From Candidatus Bathyarchaeota archaeon (lineage in GTDB: Archaea > Thermoproteota > Bathyarchaeia > TCS64), in the NCBI GenBank assembly GCA_026014875.1, contig JAOZHO010000037.1, forward strand, positions 248,001-312,000: DNA of 64,000 nucleotides, written 5' to 3'. Below the pieces are notes generated by a model. That model was given only the letters and a program-made list of their open reading frames with translations, was not told the DNA's origin and did not search any database. Both the position numbers and the translations under genes were made by a program. This document shows, one piece after another, positions 16,756 to 24,364 of this stretch (positions are counted from its first letter, which is position 1; each line of letters starts with the position of its first letter).

Positions 16756-19472
16756 CGACTCCTCAGACTGTTGAGCTGCTGCTCCCCCTGCCTCCTCCGC
16801 ATCGCAGCCAGGGCCGCGGCGAGGTCGAACTGGACCGGGGCCACCCCCGCCTCGTAGGAGCCATCCGGCTTCTTAGCGGCGACCATCTCCAGGGTGCAGG
16901 TGTACCCCTTCCCCGGAGAGTAGTGGTGGCGGGCCCTCTGGATCTGCATCGTCACCCCGTCGAGGCCGTCCTTGAGGCTCGAGACCGAGACAGTCATCGG
17001 GGGCCTATACCCGGGCTGCGCCCTCCCCGGGACCACCGCCTCCACGGTCACCACGGGGTTCTTCCGGTGCTCCACGATGTTCTCCGCCACGTACCCCGCG
17101 TACCCCGTGTCGGTGATGGTCTTGTCCACAACCCTCAGAGTCCTCTTCCCGTGCACGGCCTGGCTCGCGGCGTCACCGCTGGTCCCCTTCTTCTCGGTCC
17201 TGAGGAAACGGAGCTTATCGACCTTGAAGCCCCCCACCCCCAGATCCCCCGAGCCCCTGTAGGCTCGGATCTGGATCCTCGCCACCATGGTCCCCGGGTT
17301 CCCCGTGATGGTAAAGTCGGAGATGTCCACCGTGTACTCGCTCCAGGTGTCCGCCGAGGGCACGGAGAGCCCCGACTTGATGTAATAGTCCGTGGTCCAG
17401 AGCCAGCTCCCCTTCTGCATCCTCACCTCCAGGTTCTCGGGGCTCAGCCCCGAGCCGTATTTGAACCAGAACTTGACCTGGTCCACCCCGGTGAGGTCCA
17501 CCTCGGAGAACTCGTGGCGCATCCTGTACTGGCTCCCCGGGTTCGTGGTCTGGAATTTGATGCTCGCGGATCCCGACTGCTTGTCTCCGGTGTCCGACTG
17601 GGGATGGTTGGCATCCGTGGGATCCGGGCTGCTCCAGCTGTCCGCGGCCTCAGTCCACGCGTCCTCGTCCCGGGGCGTCGCCTCACCCTCGAAGATCACC
17701 ACCTCCACATCGTTGACGAGCCGGGGCTCCCCCTTCATCGTCTCCCGGACCCTGATCCCCAGGATGTTCCCCGGGTTACCGTCCGAGCCGTCGCTCACCC
17801 CGAGACCACAGCCGAACGCCCCGTACCTCTTGAACCGAAGCGCACCCCCTGGATCCACGTAGAAGTTGGCCCCCGTCTCGTTCGTGGAGAACTTGGCGGT
17901 CTCCGCGAGCTTCCCCAGCAGGCTCCAGACCCCCTCTCGGCTGAACTCGTTCACCAGGGCCCTGTCCGTGGCGTCGATCTCGTGGAAGAGCTCCGGGAGC
18001 GCGTCGTCGCTCAAGTCGTCGACGATGGAGCTGATCTGTGTCGCGCTCGCGTACTCCCCTGTGAATGTGCGCTCGTGCATGATCTCCCCCAGATCCTCGC
18101 AGACCAGGGTGAGGAGGGGCCTATCCGGATCCCCCGAGGCCACCCGGTCGATGACCCGAGCTGTGACCAGCTTGTAGACCATGCTCTCCGAGTCCGCCGC
18201 CAGGTAGACCATCACGAGGGCCCCGGGCCCCCCACGGGCAGCCCCGCTCGGGGGGTCCCGGGTGAATAGTCCGTAGACCTCCTCCCGACTCAGGGCTCTA
18301 TCCAGTATGAGAGGCTCGTCCACGTAGCAGACCGTATAGTCGGAGAAGCCCCCGCTGGTGTTGAGGCAGCCGAAGGTCAGCCCCACGGTGTCGACGGTGA
18401 CGGCCCCCAGGGCACCCGAGGCTCCCCCATCGAGACCCCCATCAACCCAGAGCTCAGTGGAATCACCGTCGGGGCTGATGACCCCCACCAGGAGATGCCA
18501 CACGTTGTCCGCCACCGTCGCGGAGCTCGTGTACTGGCGCACGTTTCCCGAGTCGTCCCGGACGTAGAGCCGAACCTTATCCGAGCTCCAGTTGAACTGG
18601 ATGCGGCTCCACTGACCCCCACCTAGGGTCTTCCCGAAGCCGCAGATCACCCCCGACGCCCCGGGAGCGGCCTTCACCCAGAAGGCGATGGCGAGGGTCC
18701 CCGTCGCGGAGACCGCCTTCATGTACCCCGTTTCCATACGGGCGGCCCCACTGAAGTAGAGGCAGTAACCGTGCTTCCCCCCAGGGTTCCACGAGGGATT
18801 GATGAGGCTCGCGTACCCCCTGTTGTTGCTCAGATCGTATGCCTTGCTCCCCTCCCCCTCGTCGAGGCTGTACCGGCGCTCCGTCACCCCGAGGAGGACG
18901 TCGTTGAACAGCTTCAGCACCAACCCCGAGACTTTGAGGGTGCTCCAGAGGTCCACGTCCACCTCCATGTGCTCCGTGGGGACCAGAGGAGGATTCCTCA
19001 CGATGACCGAATAATCCCAGTCGACGTACGCTGTCCCCGAGGCGGTGCTGCACTTCGCGTAGAGCTTCACGTACTTGACGGTCTTCCCCAAGAGGAGATC
19101 CAGAACGTCGACGGTCATATCCGAGGGGGCGTCGATCCACCCGGTCTCGTTGCCGCTGGCGTCAGCGTACTCCACCCCGATCTTGTACTGGGGCGTGGTC
19201 CCCCGGCCCCTGAGCCTGACCCTGAGGCGGGGATAGTCGTCCGTGCCGAGGGCCTCCCCGCTGACGTCCAACCTGTACCCGCACCCTGAAGGAGACACCC
19301 CCTCAGTCACCGTCATCGTCGCGATGTCTCCCGTCACATCGCCCCCCGGGACAAAGCTCTGAGACGCCGCGGACTGGAAAAGAGTCCATAGGCTGGACCT
19401 GAAGCAGTCGTCCAAGAATCCCGGGGCCTCGTAGATCTCCAGATGGCACCTGGCCCAGTCAGGGGTCGGCAC
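16746..19472 (-). CDS. Large tail tip/hub protein with LamG-like and carbohydrate-binding-like modules
   Basis: The 908-residue protein begins like a tail-tip or baseplate hub. A concanavalin A/LamG-like domain (about 205-410) follows, with YCLYFSGAARMETGY, LAIAFWVKA, NVWHLLVGVIS and VDEPLILDRALS. Hub-like sequence resumes at about 420-600. A second beta-sandwich resembling a carbohydrate-binding module (about 610-760; SGSASIKFQTTNPG, WSEYTVDISDF) comes next, and the C-terminus returns to hub-type sequence. The sugar-binding modules would let the tail tip grip surface glycans. It is placed right after the tape measure gene, as expected. Confidence 0.75.
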   Translation of the reverse strand: MPTPDWARCHLEIYEAPGFLDDCFRSSLWTLFQSAASQSFVPGGDVTGDIATMTVTEGVSPSGCGYRLDVSGEALGTDDYPRLRVRLRGRGTTPQYKIGVEYADASGNETGWIDAPSDMTVDVLDLLLGKTVKYVKLYAKCSTASGTAYVDWDYSVIVRNPPLVPTEHMEVDVDLWSTLKVSGLVLKLFNDVLLGVTERRYSLDEGEGSKAYDLSNNRGYASLINPSWNPGGKHGYCLYFSGAARMETGYMKAVSATGTLAIAFWVKAAPGASGVICGFGKTLGGGQWSRIQFNWSSDKVRLYVRDDSGNVRQYTSSATVADNVWHLLVGVISPDGDSTELWVDGGLDGGASGALGAVTVDTVGLTFGCLNTSGGFSDYTVCYVDEPLILDRALSREEVYGLFTRDPPSGAARGGPGALVMVYLAADSESMVYKLVTARVIDRVASGDPDRPLLTLVCEDLGEIMHERTFTGEYASATQISSIVDDLSDDALPELFHEIDATDRALVNEFSREGVWSLLGKLAETAKFSTNETGANFYVDPGGALRFKRYGAFGCGLGVSDGSDGNPGNILGIRVRETMKGEPRLVNDVEVVIFEGEATPRDEDAWTEAADSWSSPDPTDANHPQSDTGDKQSGSASIKFQTTNPGSQYRMRHEFSEVDLTGVDQVKFWFKYGSGLSPENLEVRMQKGSWLWTTDYYIKSGLSVPSADTWSEYTVDISDFTITGNPGTMVARIQIRAYRGSGDLGVGGFKVDKLRFLRTEKKGTSGDAASQAVHGKRTLRVVDKTITDTGYAGYVAENIVEHRKNPVVTVEAVVPGRAQPGYRPPMTVSVSSLKDGLDGVTMQIQRARHHYSPGKGYTCTLEMVAAKKPDGSYEAGVAPVQFDLAAALAAMRRRQGEQQLNSLRSRWE

Positions 19473-19473
19473 C

Positions 19474-20097
19474 CTAGCCCCCCCTCCTCAGACTCTCCAT
19501 GAGCCGGGGCCCCAGGTCCCGGAGGAACTCGTCGGTGTCCATGCCCTCCCGGGGCTGCCTCTGGAACGAGACGAAGATGGGCCCGTAGCTATGCAGGTGG
19601 CGCGCTGGGACCACGTACTCCCCCCTGTGGAGCACGTAGAGCCCCGTCTCTTGGACGGGTCCCCCGAACTGCATAGACCTGATCTTGGAGTAGACCACCG
19701 CCCCCGCGGCGAGGGCTAGAGGTATGAGCCACCACCGACCCGTGAGAGTCGCGAGAACGGCCTGGGCAGCCGAGGCGGCGCCGGTGGACTCCCGGAGCAT
19801 CCTCATGAGGCCCGAGAGGTTCCGGACCACCTGGATCATGTTCAGGAAGCCGTACATCGCGGCCCGGGGGTCCAGCTCCGTGATGGCCCTCGAGGTCTGC
19901 TCCACAGCGAGGCGGGTCGCGTTCAGCGCCCGGACACTCATCAGCATCACCGGGAGGGTCCTGCTGCCCTGCTCCCGGACCGAGGCCACGGCGGCCTGGG
20001 CCTGGCCTGCGCTCTTGGCCGCGGACTCCGCGGCAATGGCGGCCTCCCCGAGCCCCTTCACCGAGACTTGGTATTCTAGCTCCAGTCTCTCGGGCAT
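19474..20097 (-). CDS. Short tail tape-measure-like protein
   Basis: The N-terminal ~105 residues are Ala-rich and helical. A hydrophobic stretch (WWLIPLALAAGAVVY, about 125-140) follows, then a C-terminal segment GGPVQETGLYVLHRGEYVVP of the kind found at tape measure C-termini. The 207-residue length is very small for a tape measure; siphovirus versions usually exceed 600 residues. Place supports the call: it is after the chaperone and gp10-like genes and before the hub. The start codon directly follows the upstream stop (TAGATG). Confidence 0.65.
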   Translation of the reverse strand: MPERLELEYQVSVKGLGEAAIAAESAAKSAGQAQAAVASVREQGSRTLPVMLMSVRALNATRLAVEQTSRAITELDPRAAMYGFLNMIQVVRNLSGLMRMLRESTGAASAAQAVLATLTGRWWLIPLALAAGAVVYSKIRSMQFGGPVQETGLYVLHRGEYVVPARHLHSYGPIFVSFQRQPREGMDTDEFLRDLGPRLMESLRRGG

Positions 20098-20475
20098 CTA
20101 GATCATCCCCGCCGTCTCGGCCAGCATCTCCCTGAGATAGCGCTCCCTCTCCAGGAGCACGGCCTGGAGCAGGAAGGGCCTCGCCGGCATCCGGCTCGTC
20201 CCATCATGCACTTCCCGGGCATAGTCCACCTCTCGGCCGGTCCGGGGATTCGTGAAGCCTCCGCCCCCTGCCACGATCGCGACCTCATGGAGGCCCCGGG
20301 CTTCCGTTCTTATCGAGGAGAGGAGGGCCGAGGTGTCCACTGGGCAGAGGCTCTTCGCCGATTCCTCGAACCAGGGCAGACGGAGCACATTCGCTGTGGC
20401 CTCCGAGACCTTCTCGGGTAAGAGCCGGAGCTCGTAACCCAGGTCCTCCAGACTGATCCGCTTAGTTACCTTCAC
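20098..20475 (-). CDS. HK97 gp10-like tail completion protein
   Basis: GTG at 20475 overlaps the upstream stop (GTGA) and gives 125 residues; the longer frame to 20634 adds low-complexity sequence and is unlikely. The pattern of a helical start, then SLCPVDTSALLSSI, VDYAREVHDGTSRMPARPFLLQAV and a helical end, is characteristic of the HK97 gp10/minor tail family. These proteins act at the head-tail joint or tail top. It lies between the chaperones and the tape measure. Confidence 0.78.
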   Translation of the reverse strand: MKVTKRISLEDLGYELRLLPEKVSEATANVLRLPWFEESAKSLCPVDTSALLSSIRTEARGLHEVAIVAGGGGFTNPRTGREVDYAREVHDGTSRMPARPFLLQAVLLERERYLREMLAETAGMI

Positions 20476-20690
20476 CCTCTCATGCCTCTCCTCATCCTGT
20501 CGAGCTCGCCCTCGAGACGCCTCCGCTCCCCCTCCTGGACGTCCCCCAGCGCGTTCAAGTAGACCTTGAGCCTCTCGATGAACCTCGAAGGCTGCTCCAG
20601 GAGCTCCCCGTGGGTCCACCCCATGTTGACGCACAGGGCGACGTCGTCCAGGAGCGGCTCAGGCTTCCCGCGCTTCACAGCCGCGACTAT
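20472..20690 (-). CDS. Tail assembly chaperone, -1 frameshift extension (gpT-like)
   Basis: This frame has no good start of its own; a weak GTG lies at 20678. It joins the upstream 109-residue protein by a -1 shift at AAAAAAA (20690-20696), giving a fusion of about 181 residues. The extension (IVAAVKRGKPEPLLDDVALC... to RRLEGELDRMRRGMRG) is helical and charged. Between tail tube and tape measure genes, this matches the gpG/gpGT chaperone pair of lambda-like tails, which folds the tape measure protein during tail assembly. Confidence 0.7.
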   Translation of the reverse strand: MVAAVKRGKPEPLLDDVALCVNMGWTHGELLEQPSRFIERLKVYLNALGDVQEGERRRLEGELDRMRRGMRG

Positions 20691-20696
20691 TTTTTT
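20687..20696 (-). promoter_or_regulatory. Programmed -1 ribosomal frameshift site (A AAA AAA)
   Basis: The zero frame reads CGA AAA AAA TAG, so the perfect slippery heptamer A AAA AAA sits directly before the stop. After a one-base slip back the ribosome reads ATA GTC GCG and continues 72 residues. I did not confirm a stimulatory RNA structure. The site is in the place where most long-tailed phages use such a shift. Confidence 0.72.
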
Positions 20697-21016
20697 CGCT
20701 CTGCCACACTCATCCCGTTGATCCTCTGGGTTTCCGCAATCATCTCCTCCACCAGCTCCGGAGGCTCCAGACCGTGGATGCATTCAACCGTTATCGGCAG
20801 GGGCCGCCCCTCGCCGTCCACCAGATCCCACTCCACGACGGTCTGCACCAGCATCACGTCGTTGAGGGTCCAGGGGTCGACGTCGGGCTCGAGGCCTCCC
20901 CCGGGCTCCCTCCTCCACCGGGTGGCCTCCCTCAGGGCCTCCTGCTTCATCCCGTAGGTCCAGGTCCGGAATACCACCCTGTGGCCCATAATCAACGCCT
21001 CGTGCTCAGAACCCAT
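20687..21016 (-). CDS. Tail assembly chaperone, zero frame (gpG-like)
   Basis: This 109-residue protein starts at an ATG overlapping the tail tube stop and ends SVAERKK at the slippery site. It has a beta-rich start (GHRVVFRTWTYGMKQEA) and a helical end (PPELVEEMIAETQRINGMS). Size and position fit the G protein of the gpG/gpGT pair: it is made in excess, with a minority of ribosomes shifting to add the T domain. Sequence similarity to known G proteins is not obvious by eye; the call rests on gene order and the frameshift. Confidence 0.72.
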   Translation of the reverse strand: MGSEHEALIMGHRVVFRTWTYGMKQEALREATRWRREPGGGLEPDVDPWTLNDVMLVQTVVEWDLVDGEGRPLPITVECIHGLEPPELVEEMIAETQRINGMSVAERKK

Positions 21017-21881
21017 GGGTCAGCCATCTCCCCTCGAACTCGAGGCGGCACGCAATCAAGTCCTCAGGCTTGAGCACCGGCTCCACGAGCCTGAACCTCC
21101 CCTTGTTGAGCTTGAGCCACCTCGAGTCGGGGAGGCTGAGCCTGAGGTAGAGCTCCGTCTGGTCCAGGAGGTAGCTCAGATAGGTGTCGTCCTGGAGGTT
21201 CATGGTGAGCCGGGCGGAGACTAGGCGCTCCATCTCCTCGAGGCTGGTGAGCCGCTTGGAACCCGCATCGTTGAAGACAAAGTTGGGTTTGAGCCGGTTG
21301 TCGATCCGGAACTCCCAGTCGGTGACCTCGGGGACGGTGCTCCAGCTGGAGTCGTTGGGGCTGATCTCGACGTAGGCGTCGCTCCACTCCCAGGGGTTCC
21401 CCGGGGAGGCCCCGTAGCCGTGGATCGTCGTGGCCTTGGTGTCCACCGTCTTGCCGACCATCTCCGCCGACCATGTGAGGGGCTCCCCGACGCCGCACCG
21501 GACGCTCAGGACATCAGCCTTGAGCCCCGTCCAGTAGACGTAGAGCTGGTTGGAGCCGTCCCTGTAGATCTTCGCCTCCGCGAAGAAGTTGTCCCCGGCG
21601 AGCATCTGGGTCTGCCAGTATGTTCCCAGGGTCCCCTGGAGCCAGCTGATCCGTAGCCCCACGTTCTCCCGGCGCCTCGCGAGCGCGAGGGGCGCAGGAG
21701 TAACGGAATCCCTCAATACGAAGACCCTGGAGAGCTCCGGGTCGTACATGGGGGTCATCTCCGAGACGTGGCCTACCCGATATAGGGTGGTGGGGGTTGC
21801 CCCCGGGCTCCCTCCGTAGCTCGCCTCAGAGTAGTCCTTGTACCCGAACTCGATCTGATCCTTCCCCTTGTACCTCACCAT
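21006..21881 (-). CDS. Major tail tube protein
   Basis: The 291-residue protein is mostly beta-strands, as in tail tube proteins: MVRYKGKDQIEFGYKDYSEASYG at the start, paired strands around ENVGLRISWLQGTLGTYW and LYVYWTGLKADVLSVRCG, and a repeated tube-like half later (TDWEFRIDNRLKPNF, RLTMNLQDDTYL). Tube proteins stack as hexameric rings to form the DNA channel. It follows the tail terminator gene and precedes the chaperones, the canonical order. No sheath gene is next to it, so the tail is non-contractile. Confidence 0.75.
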   Translation of the reverse strand: MVRYKGKDQIEFGYKDYSEASYGGSPGATPTTLYRVGHVSEMTPMYDPELSRVFVLRDSVTPAPLALARRRENVGLRISWLQGTLGTYWQTQMLAGDNFFAEAKIYRDGSNQLYVYWTGLKADVLSVRCGVGEPLTWSAEMVGKTVDTKATTIHGYGASPGNPWEWSDAYVEISPNDSSWSTVPEVTDWEFRIDNRLKPNFVFNDAGSKRLTSLEEMERLVSARLTMNLQDDTYLSYLLDQTELYLRLSLPDSRWLKLNKGRFRLVEPVLKPEDLIACRLEFEGRWLTHGF

Positions 21882-21887
21882 TCACAT

Positions 21888-22295
21888 TCACCCGTAGTAT
21901 AGGACCTCCAAAGTCAACCGGCTACGATACAGCCGGGGATGGGTGCCCCCCTCGTCTATGTCTCGCCAGCTCGAGGCCTCTATCCACTGGAGGCCCTCCC
22001 CCGGTTCCTCGCATCTCTCGTGGAGAATCCTGTCCGCCTCCCTGAGCATCCTCCACCTCGCCTCCTGGTCCCCCTTGCTCCATACGTCCACGGCGTAGAC
22101 CCCGTCGAACCGACGCCTCGCAGAGGGGTGATCCTCGCTGAACCCCAGGTATCGGGGCCTCGTCAGGATCTGGCTCACCACCACCTGGGGGAGCCTCTCC
22201 CCGGCCTCGTACCAGTCGGTGCTGAACTTGGGCTCGAAGTCGAGGGCCCAGTTCTCCTCCAGGAGCCCCAGGAGGGCTATCTTGGGGTCCGTCAA
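21888..22295 (-). CDS. Tail terminator-like protein
   Basis: The 135-residue alpha/beta protein has the layout of tail terminators: a start helix (DPKIALLGLLEENW), strands (QVVVSQILTRPRY, FDGVYAVDVWS), a long helix with KGDQEARWRMLREADRILHERC and a final strand pair ending LTLEVLYYG. These proteins cap the tail tube and join it to the head. The TTG start overlaps the upstream stop (TTGA). The gene directly precedes the tail tube gene. Confidence 0.65.
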   Translation of the reverse strand: MTDPKIALLGLLEENWALDFEPKFSTDWYEAGERLPQVVVSQILTRPRYLGFSEDHPSARRRFDGVYAVDVWSKGDQEARWRMLREADRILHERCEEPGEGLQWIEASSWRDIDEGGTHPRLYRSRLTLEVLYYG

Positions 22296-22684
22296 GCCTT
22301 CCTCTCCCCCTCAACCTCGAGGTAGGCCCCCGTCTCCGTGATCACGGTGACCCGGTAGCGGACCCCGTCCACCTCCACCTCGAATCCCTCCTCCCCCATA
22401 GCGGCCCACGGAACCATGAACAATCGAATCCGGCCCGTCTTGATGGCGCCGGGGGGCAGATCCCGTTTCTGGCCTTTGATGCTGAGGAAGGCCTTCTCCG
22501 TGTAGCTGCTATCCGTGTGGACCGGCTGCCCGTAGGCGTCGGTGCTGGCCTCGGTGAGCTGTATGATGGTGATGTCCCGGCCCCGGGTCTCGAGAAGTTC
22601 GCGGAGCCTCAGGGCTTGGGCTGGGGGCCTTGTCCTTTGGAAGCCCGTCCCGAACTGCCCGTATGTGAAACTCATCATAGTCAC
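22292..22684 (-). CDS. Head-tail connector / head closure-like protein
   Basis: The 130-residue beta-rich protein includes RDITIIQLTEASTDAYGQPV, a loop, and strands (TGRIRLFMVPWAAMG, EVEVDGVRYRVTVITETG, YLEVEG). That pattern fits head closure proteins of the SPP1 gp16 kind. It sits before the tail terminator in an overlapping string (GTGA with the beta-helix gene). GTG at 22684 or ATG at 22678 can start it. Confidence 0.65.
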   Translation of the reverse strand: MTMMSFTYGQFGTGFQRTRPPAQALRLRELLETRGRDITIIQLTEASTDAYGQPVHTDSSYTEKAFLSIKGQKRDLPPGAIKTGRIRLFMVPWAAMGEEGFEVEVDGVRYRVTVITETGAYLEVEGERKA

Positions 22685-24195
22685 GCCGTGACGTTGTGGT
22701 CGATGGTGGTGTTGGTCCCCTCGTCCAGGATCGCGCCCACCGGGACCCCGGTGTGCGGGTAGCAGTGGTTCCCGAGGCAGAGGGTCCTGTCCGCCTCGGA
22801 GGTGATGTGGATGGCGTATTTGTCGCAGTCGTCGAGGCGGTTCCCGGTGATGCAGCAGCGGTCCCCCGCGACGGCTATACCGTTGTAGGTCGCGGTGTCC
22901 CCCTGGTCGGCCCCGATGACCGTGTTCCCCGAGATGACGCAGTCCCGGGCGCTGCCGCCGCTCAGGTTGACGCCGTGCTTGGAGACCTTCCGGATCGTGT
23001 TTCCGGTGACGGTGACGTACGCGGCGTCTTCGAGGTGGACCCCGTGGCCGGCGCAGAGCTCGATGAGGTTACCGGTGATGAGGCCGACGCTGCTCACCTG
23101 CTCGACGTGGATACCGGCACCGGTCATGTCGCTGACGTCGTCGGCTCCGCTGATGACGTTCCCGGAGATGACGAACCGGTCCATGCTCCAGACCTCGATG
23201 CCGTCCTCGACGTTGTCCTGGAGGACGTTTCCCACGATCTCCACGTTGGCCCCGCCCTGAGCCGCGATCCCCTGCCTGTTACCGTGGCAGTGGTTCCCGA
23301 TGACGGAGACTGTGCCGATGCCGTTGTTGCCGTAGCCAACCTGGATTCCGTTCCACGAGTTCTGGTCGTGGCAGTGGTTCCCCAGCACCAGGACCCGGTC
23401 GCAGCCGGGCTCCACGTTGACCCCGTCGTACTCGTTGTCCCAGCACTCGTTGTGGGCGAAGCGGTGGCCAACTCCCCCGGCGCAGATTCCGTGGCCCGCT
23501 GTGGACTTGATCCAGCAGCCCTCGACGACGCAGCTCTCAGTCGACGCCGAGAGGCGAACCCCGTCCCCCTGGTGCTCATTGGGGAAGTAGCCCTCCCTGC
23601 TGAACTCCTGGTTCGCCCGGTTCCCCTCGACGAGGAGGTTATGGATCCTGATCCGTTTCGAGGATCCGGTGATGTATATCGCGCTGTGGCATGTGTAGAC
23701 CCGCCCGTTGTCGGAGACGTCGTATTGGTTCGCGAGGTTGTCCTCCATCGTGAGGGTGTTCCCGTCGATGGATGTGATCCGGTTCACCTCGAAAGCCGAA
23801 TCATCCCTGACGCAGACGTGCTGGCCAACCGCAAAGCTGGAGCCGTCTGTGACGATCACGTTCTTCTGTCCGCTCGCGGCGTCGGTGGCGATGAGTTCCT
23901 GGATCTTGTTAGCGACTTTGAGCTCCGTTGCCTTCCCGACGCCCCTGATGGTCAAGTCCTCCCGGTCCTCGATGAGCATGGCCCGGGTGAGGGTGTAGCT
24001 TCCGCCTTTGACGAGGATCTCCCCCGCCGATGTGCCGGGGAGGGCGTCCACGGCATCCTGGATGGTCGAGTAGTCCCCCTTCCCCCCGGCGTCGACTATG
24101 AGGGTCGCGGCCTTCCCGGCGTAGTTGTCGGAGAGGTCGTCCCAGTCCTGATAGTCGATCTCGTTGGGGGGGTACGGCTTGGGGAGGGGCATCAT
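22681..24195 (-). CDS. Right-handed beta-helix protein, probable tail spike or surface depolymerase
   Basis: After a short head (about 1-45) comes a pectate-lyase-like start (DAGGKGDYSTIQDAVDALP). About a dozen beta-helix turns follow with repeating G-N-H/V-C-H and ISGN patterns (VLGNHCHDQ, VIGNHCHGN, IVGNVLQDN, VISGNVISG, ITGNLIELC). Such trimers bind or cut polysaccharide. The gene is first in the tail operon, an odd place since spikes usually follow the tail tip. ATG ATG at 24195 lies 35 bases after the second promoter box. No catalytic set could be assigned. Confidence 0.85.
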   Translation of the reverse strand: MMPLPKPYPPNEIDYQDWDDLSDNYAGKAATLIVDAGGKGDYSTIQDAVDALPGTSAGEILVKGGSYTLTRAMLIEDREDLTIRGVGKATELKVANKIQELIATDAASGQKNVIVTDGSSFAVGQHVCVRDDSAFEVNRITSIDGNTLTMEDNLANQYDVSDNGRVYTCHSAIYITGSSKRIRIHNLLVEGNRANQEFSREGYFPNEHQGDGVRLSASTESCVVEGCWIKSTAGHGICAGGVGHRFAHNECWDNEYDGVNVEPGCDRVLVLGNHCHDQNSWNGIQVGYGNNGIGTVSVIGNHCHGNRQGIAAQGGANVEIVGNVLQDNVEDGIEVWSMDRFVISGNVISGADDVSDMTGAGIHVEQVSSVGLITGNLIELCAGHGVHLEDAAYVTVTGNTIRKVSKHGVNLSGGSARDCVISGNTVIGADQGDTATYNGIAVAGDRCCITGNRLDDCDKYAIHITSEADRTLCLGNHCYPHTGVPVGAILDEGTNTTIDHNVTA

Positions 24196-24199
24196 TATA

Positions 24200-24253
24200 T
24201 TGGAAAATAACTAAATATTAATACATTTTCAGAATGATTAGGTATAATTAGCG
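24200..24253 (-). promoter_or_regulatory. Two-box viral promoter before the tail operon
   Basis: Read on the minus strand: CGCTAATT, TTATACC, ten bases, GAAAATG, then TATTAATATTTAGTTATTTT. It is closely similar to the promoters at 6236-6289 and 38541-38587. The first start codon is 35 bases after the G of GAAAATG. Confidence 0.7.
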
Positions 24254-24364
24254 ATGCTGGGCGGGCTCCAAGCCACCATCATCACAGCGCCCTGAAGACT
24301 CCAAAAATATAAACGGGCAACCCCCTGATCCATCATCAAAAACCTCGGAGGGATTGTTAATTTG

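Larger units (their letters stand above)
16122..24253. mobile_element. Viral block B: connector, tail and spike operon
   Basis: Ten tightly packed genes on the minus strand run from a beta-helix spike through connector, tail terminator, tail tube, frameshifted chaperones, gp10-like protein, tape measure and hub to a holin-like protein. Most neighbours overlap by one to 28 bases. The block has one promoter at its right end, of the type shared with blocks A and C. Cellular MFS and amidohydrolase genes flank it directly. All reading frames are intact. Confidence 0.85.
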
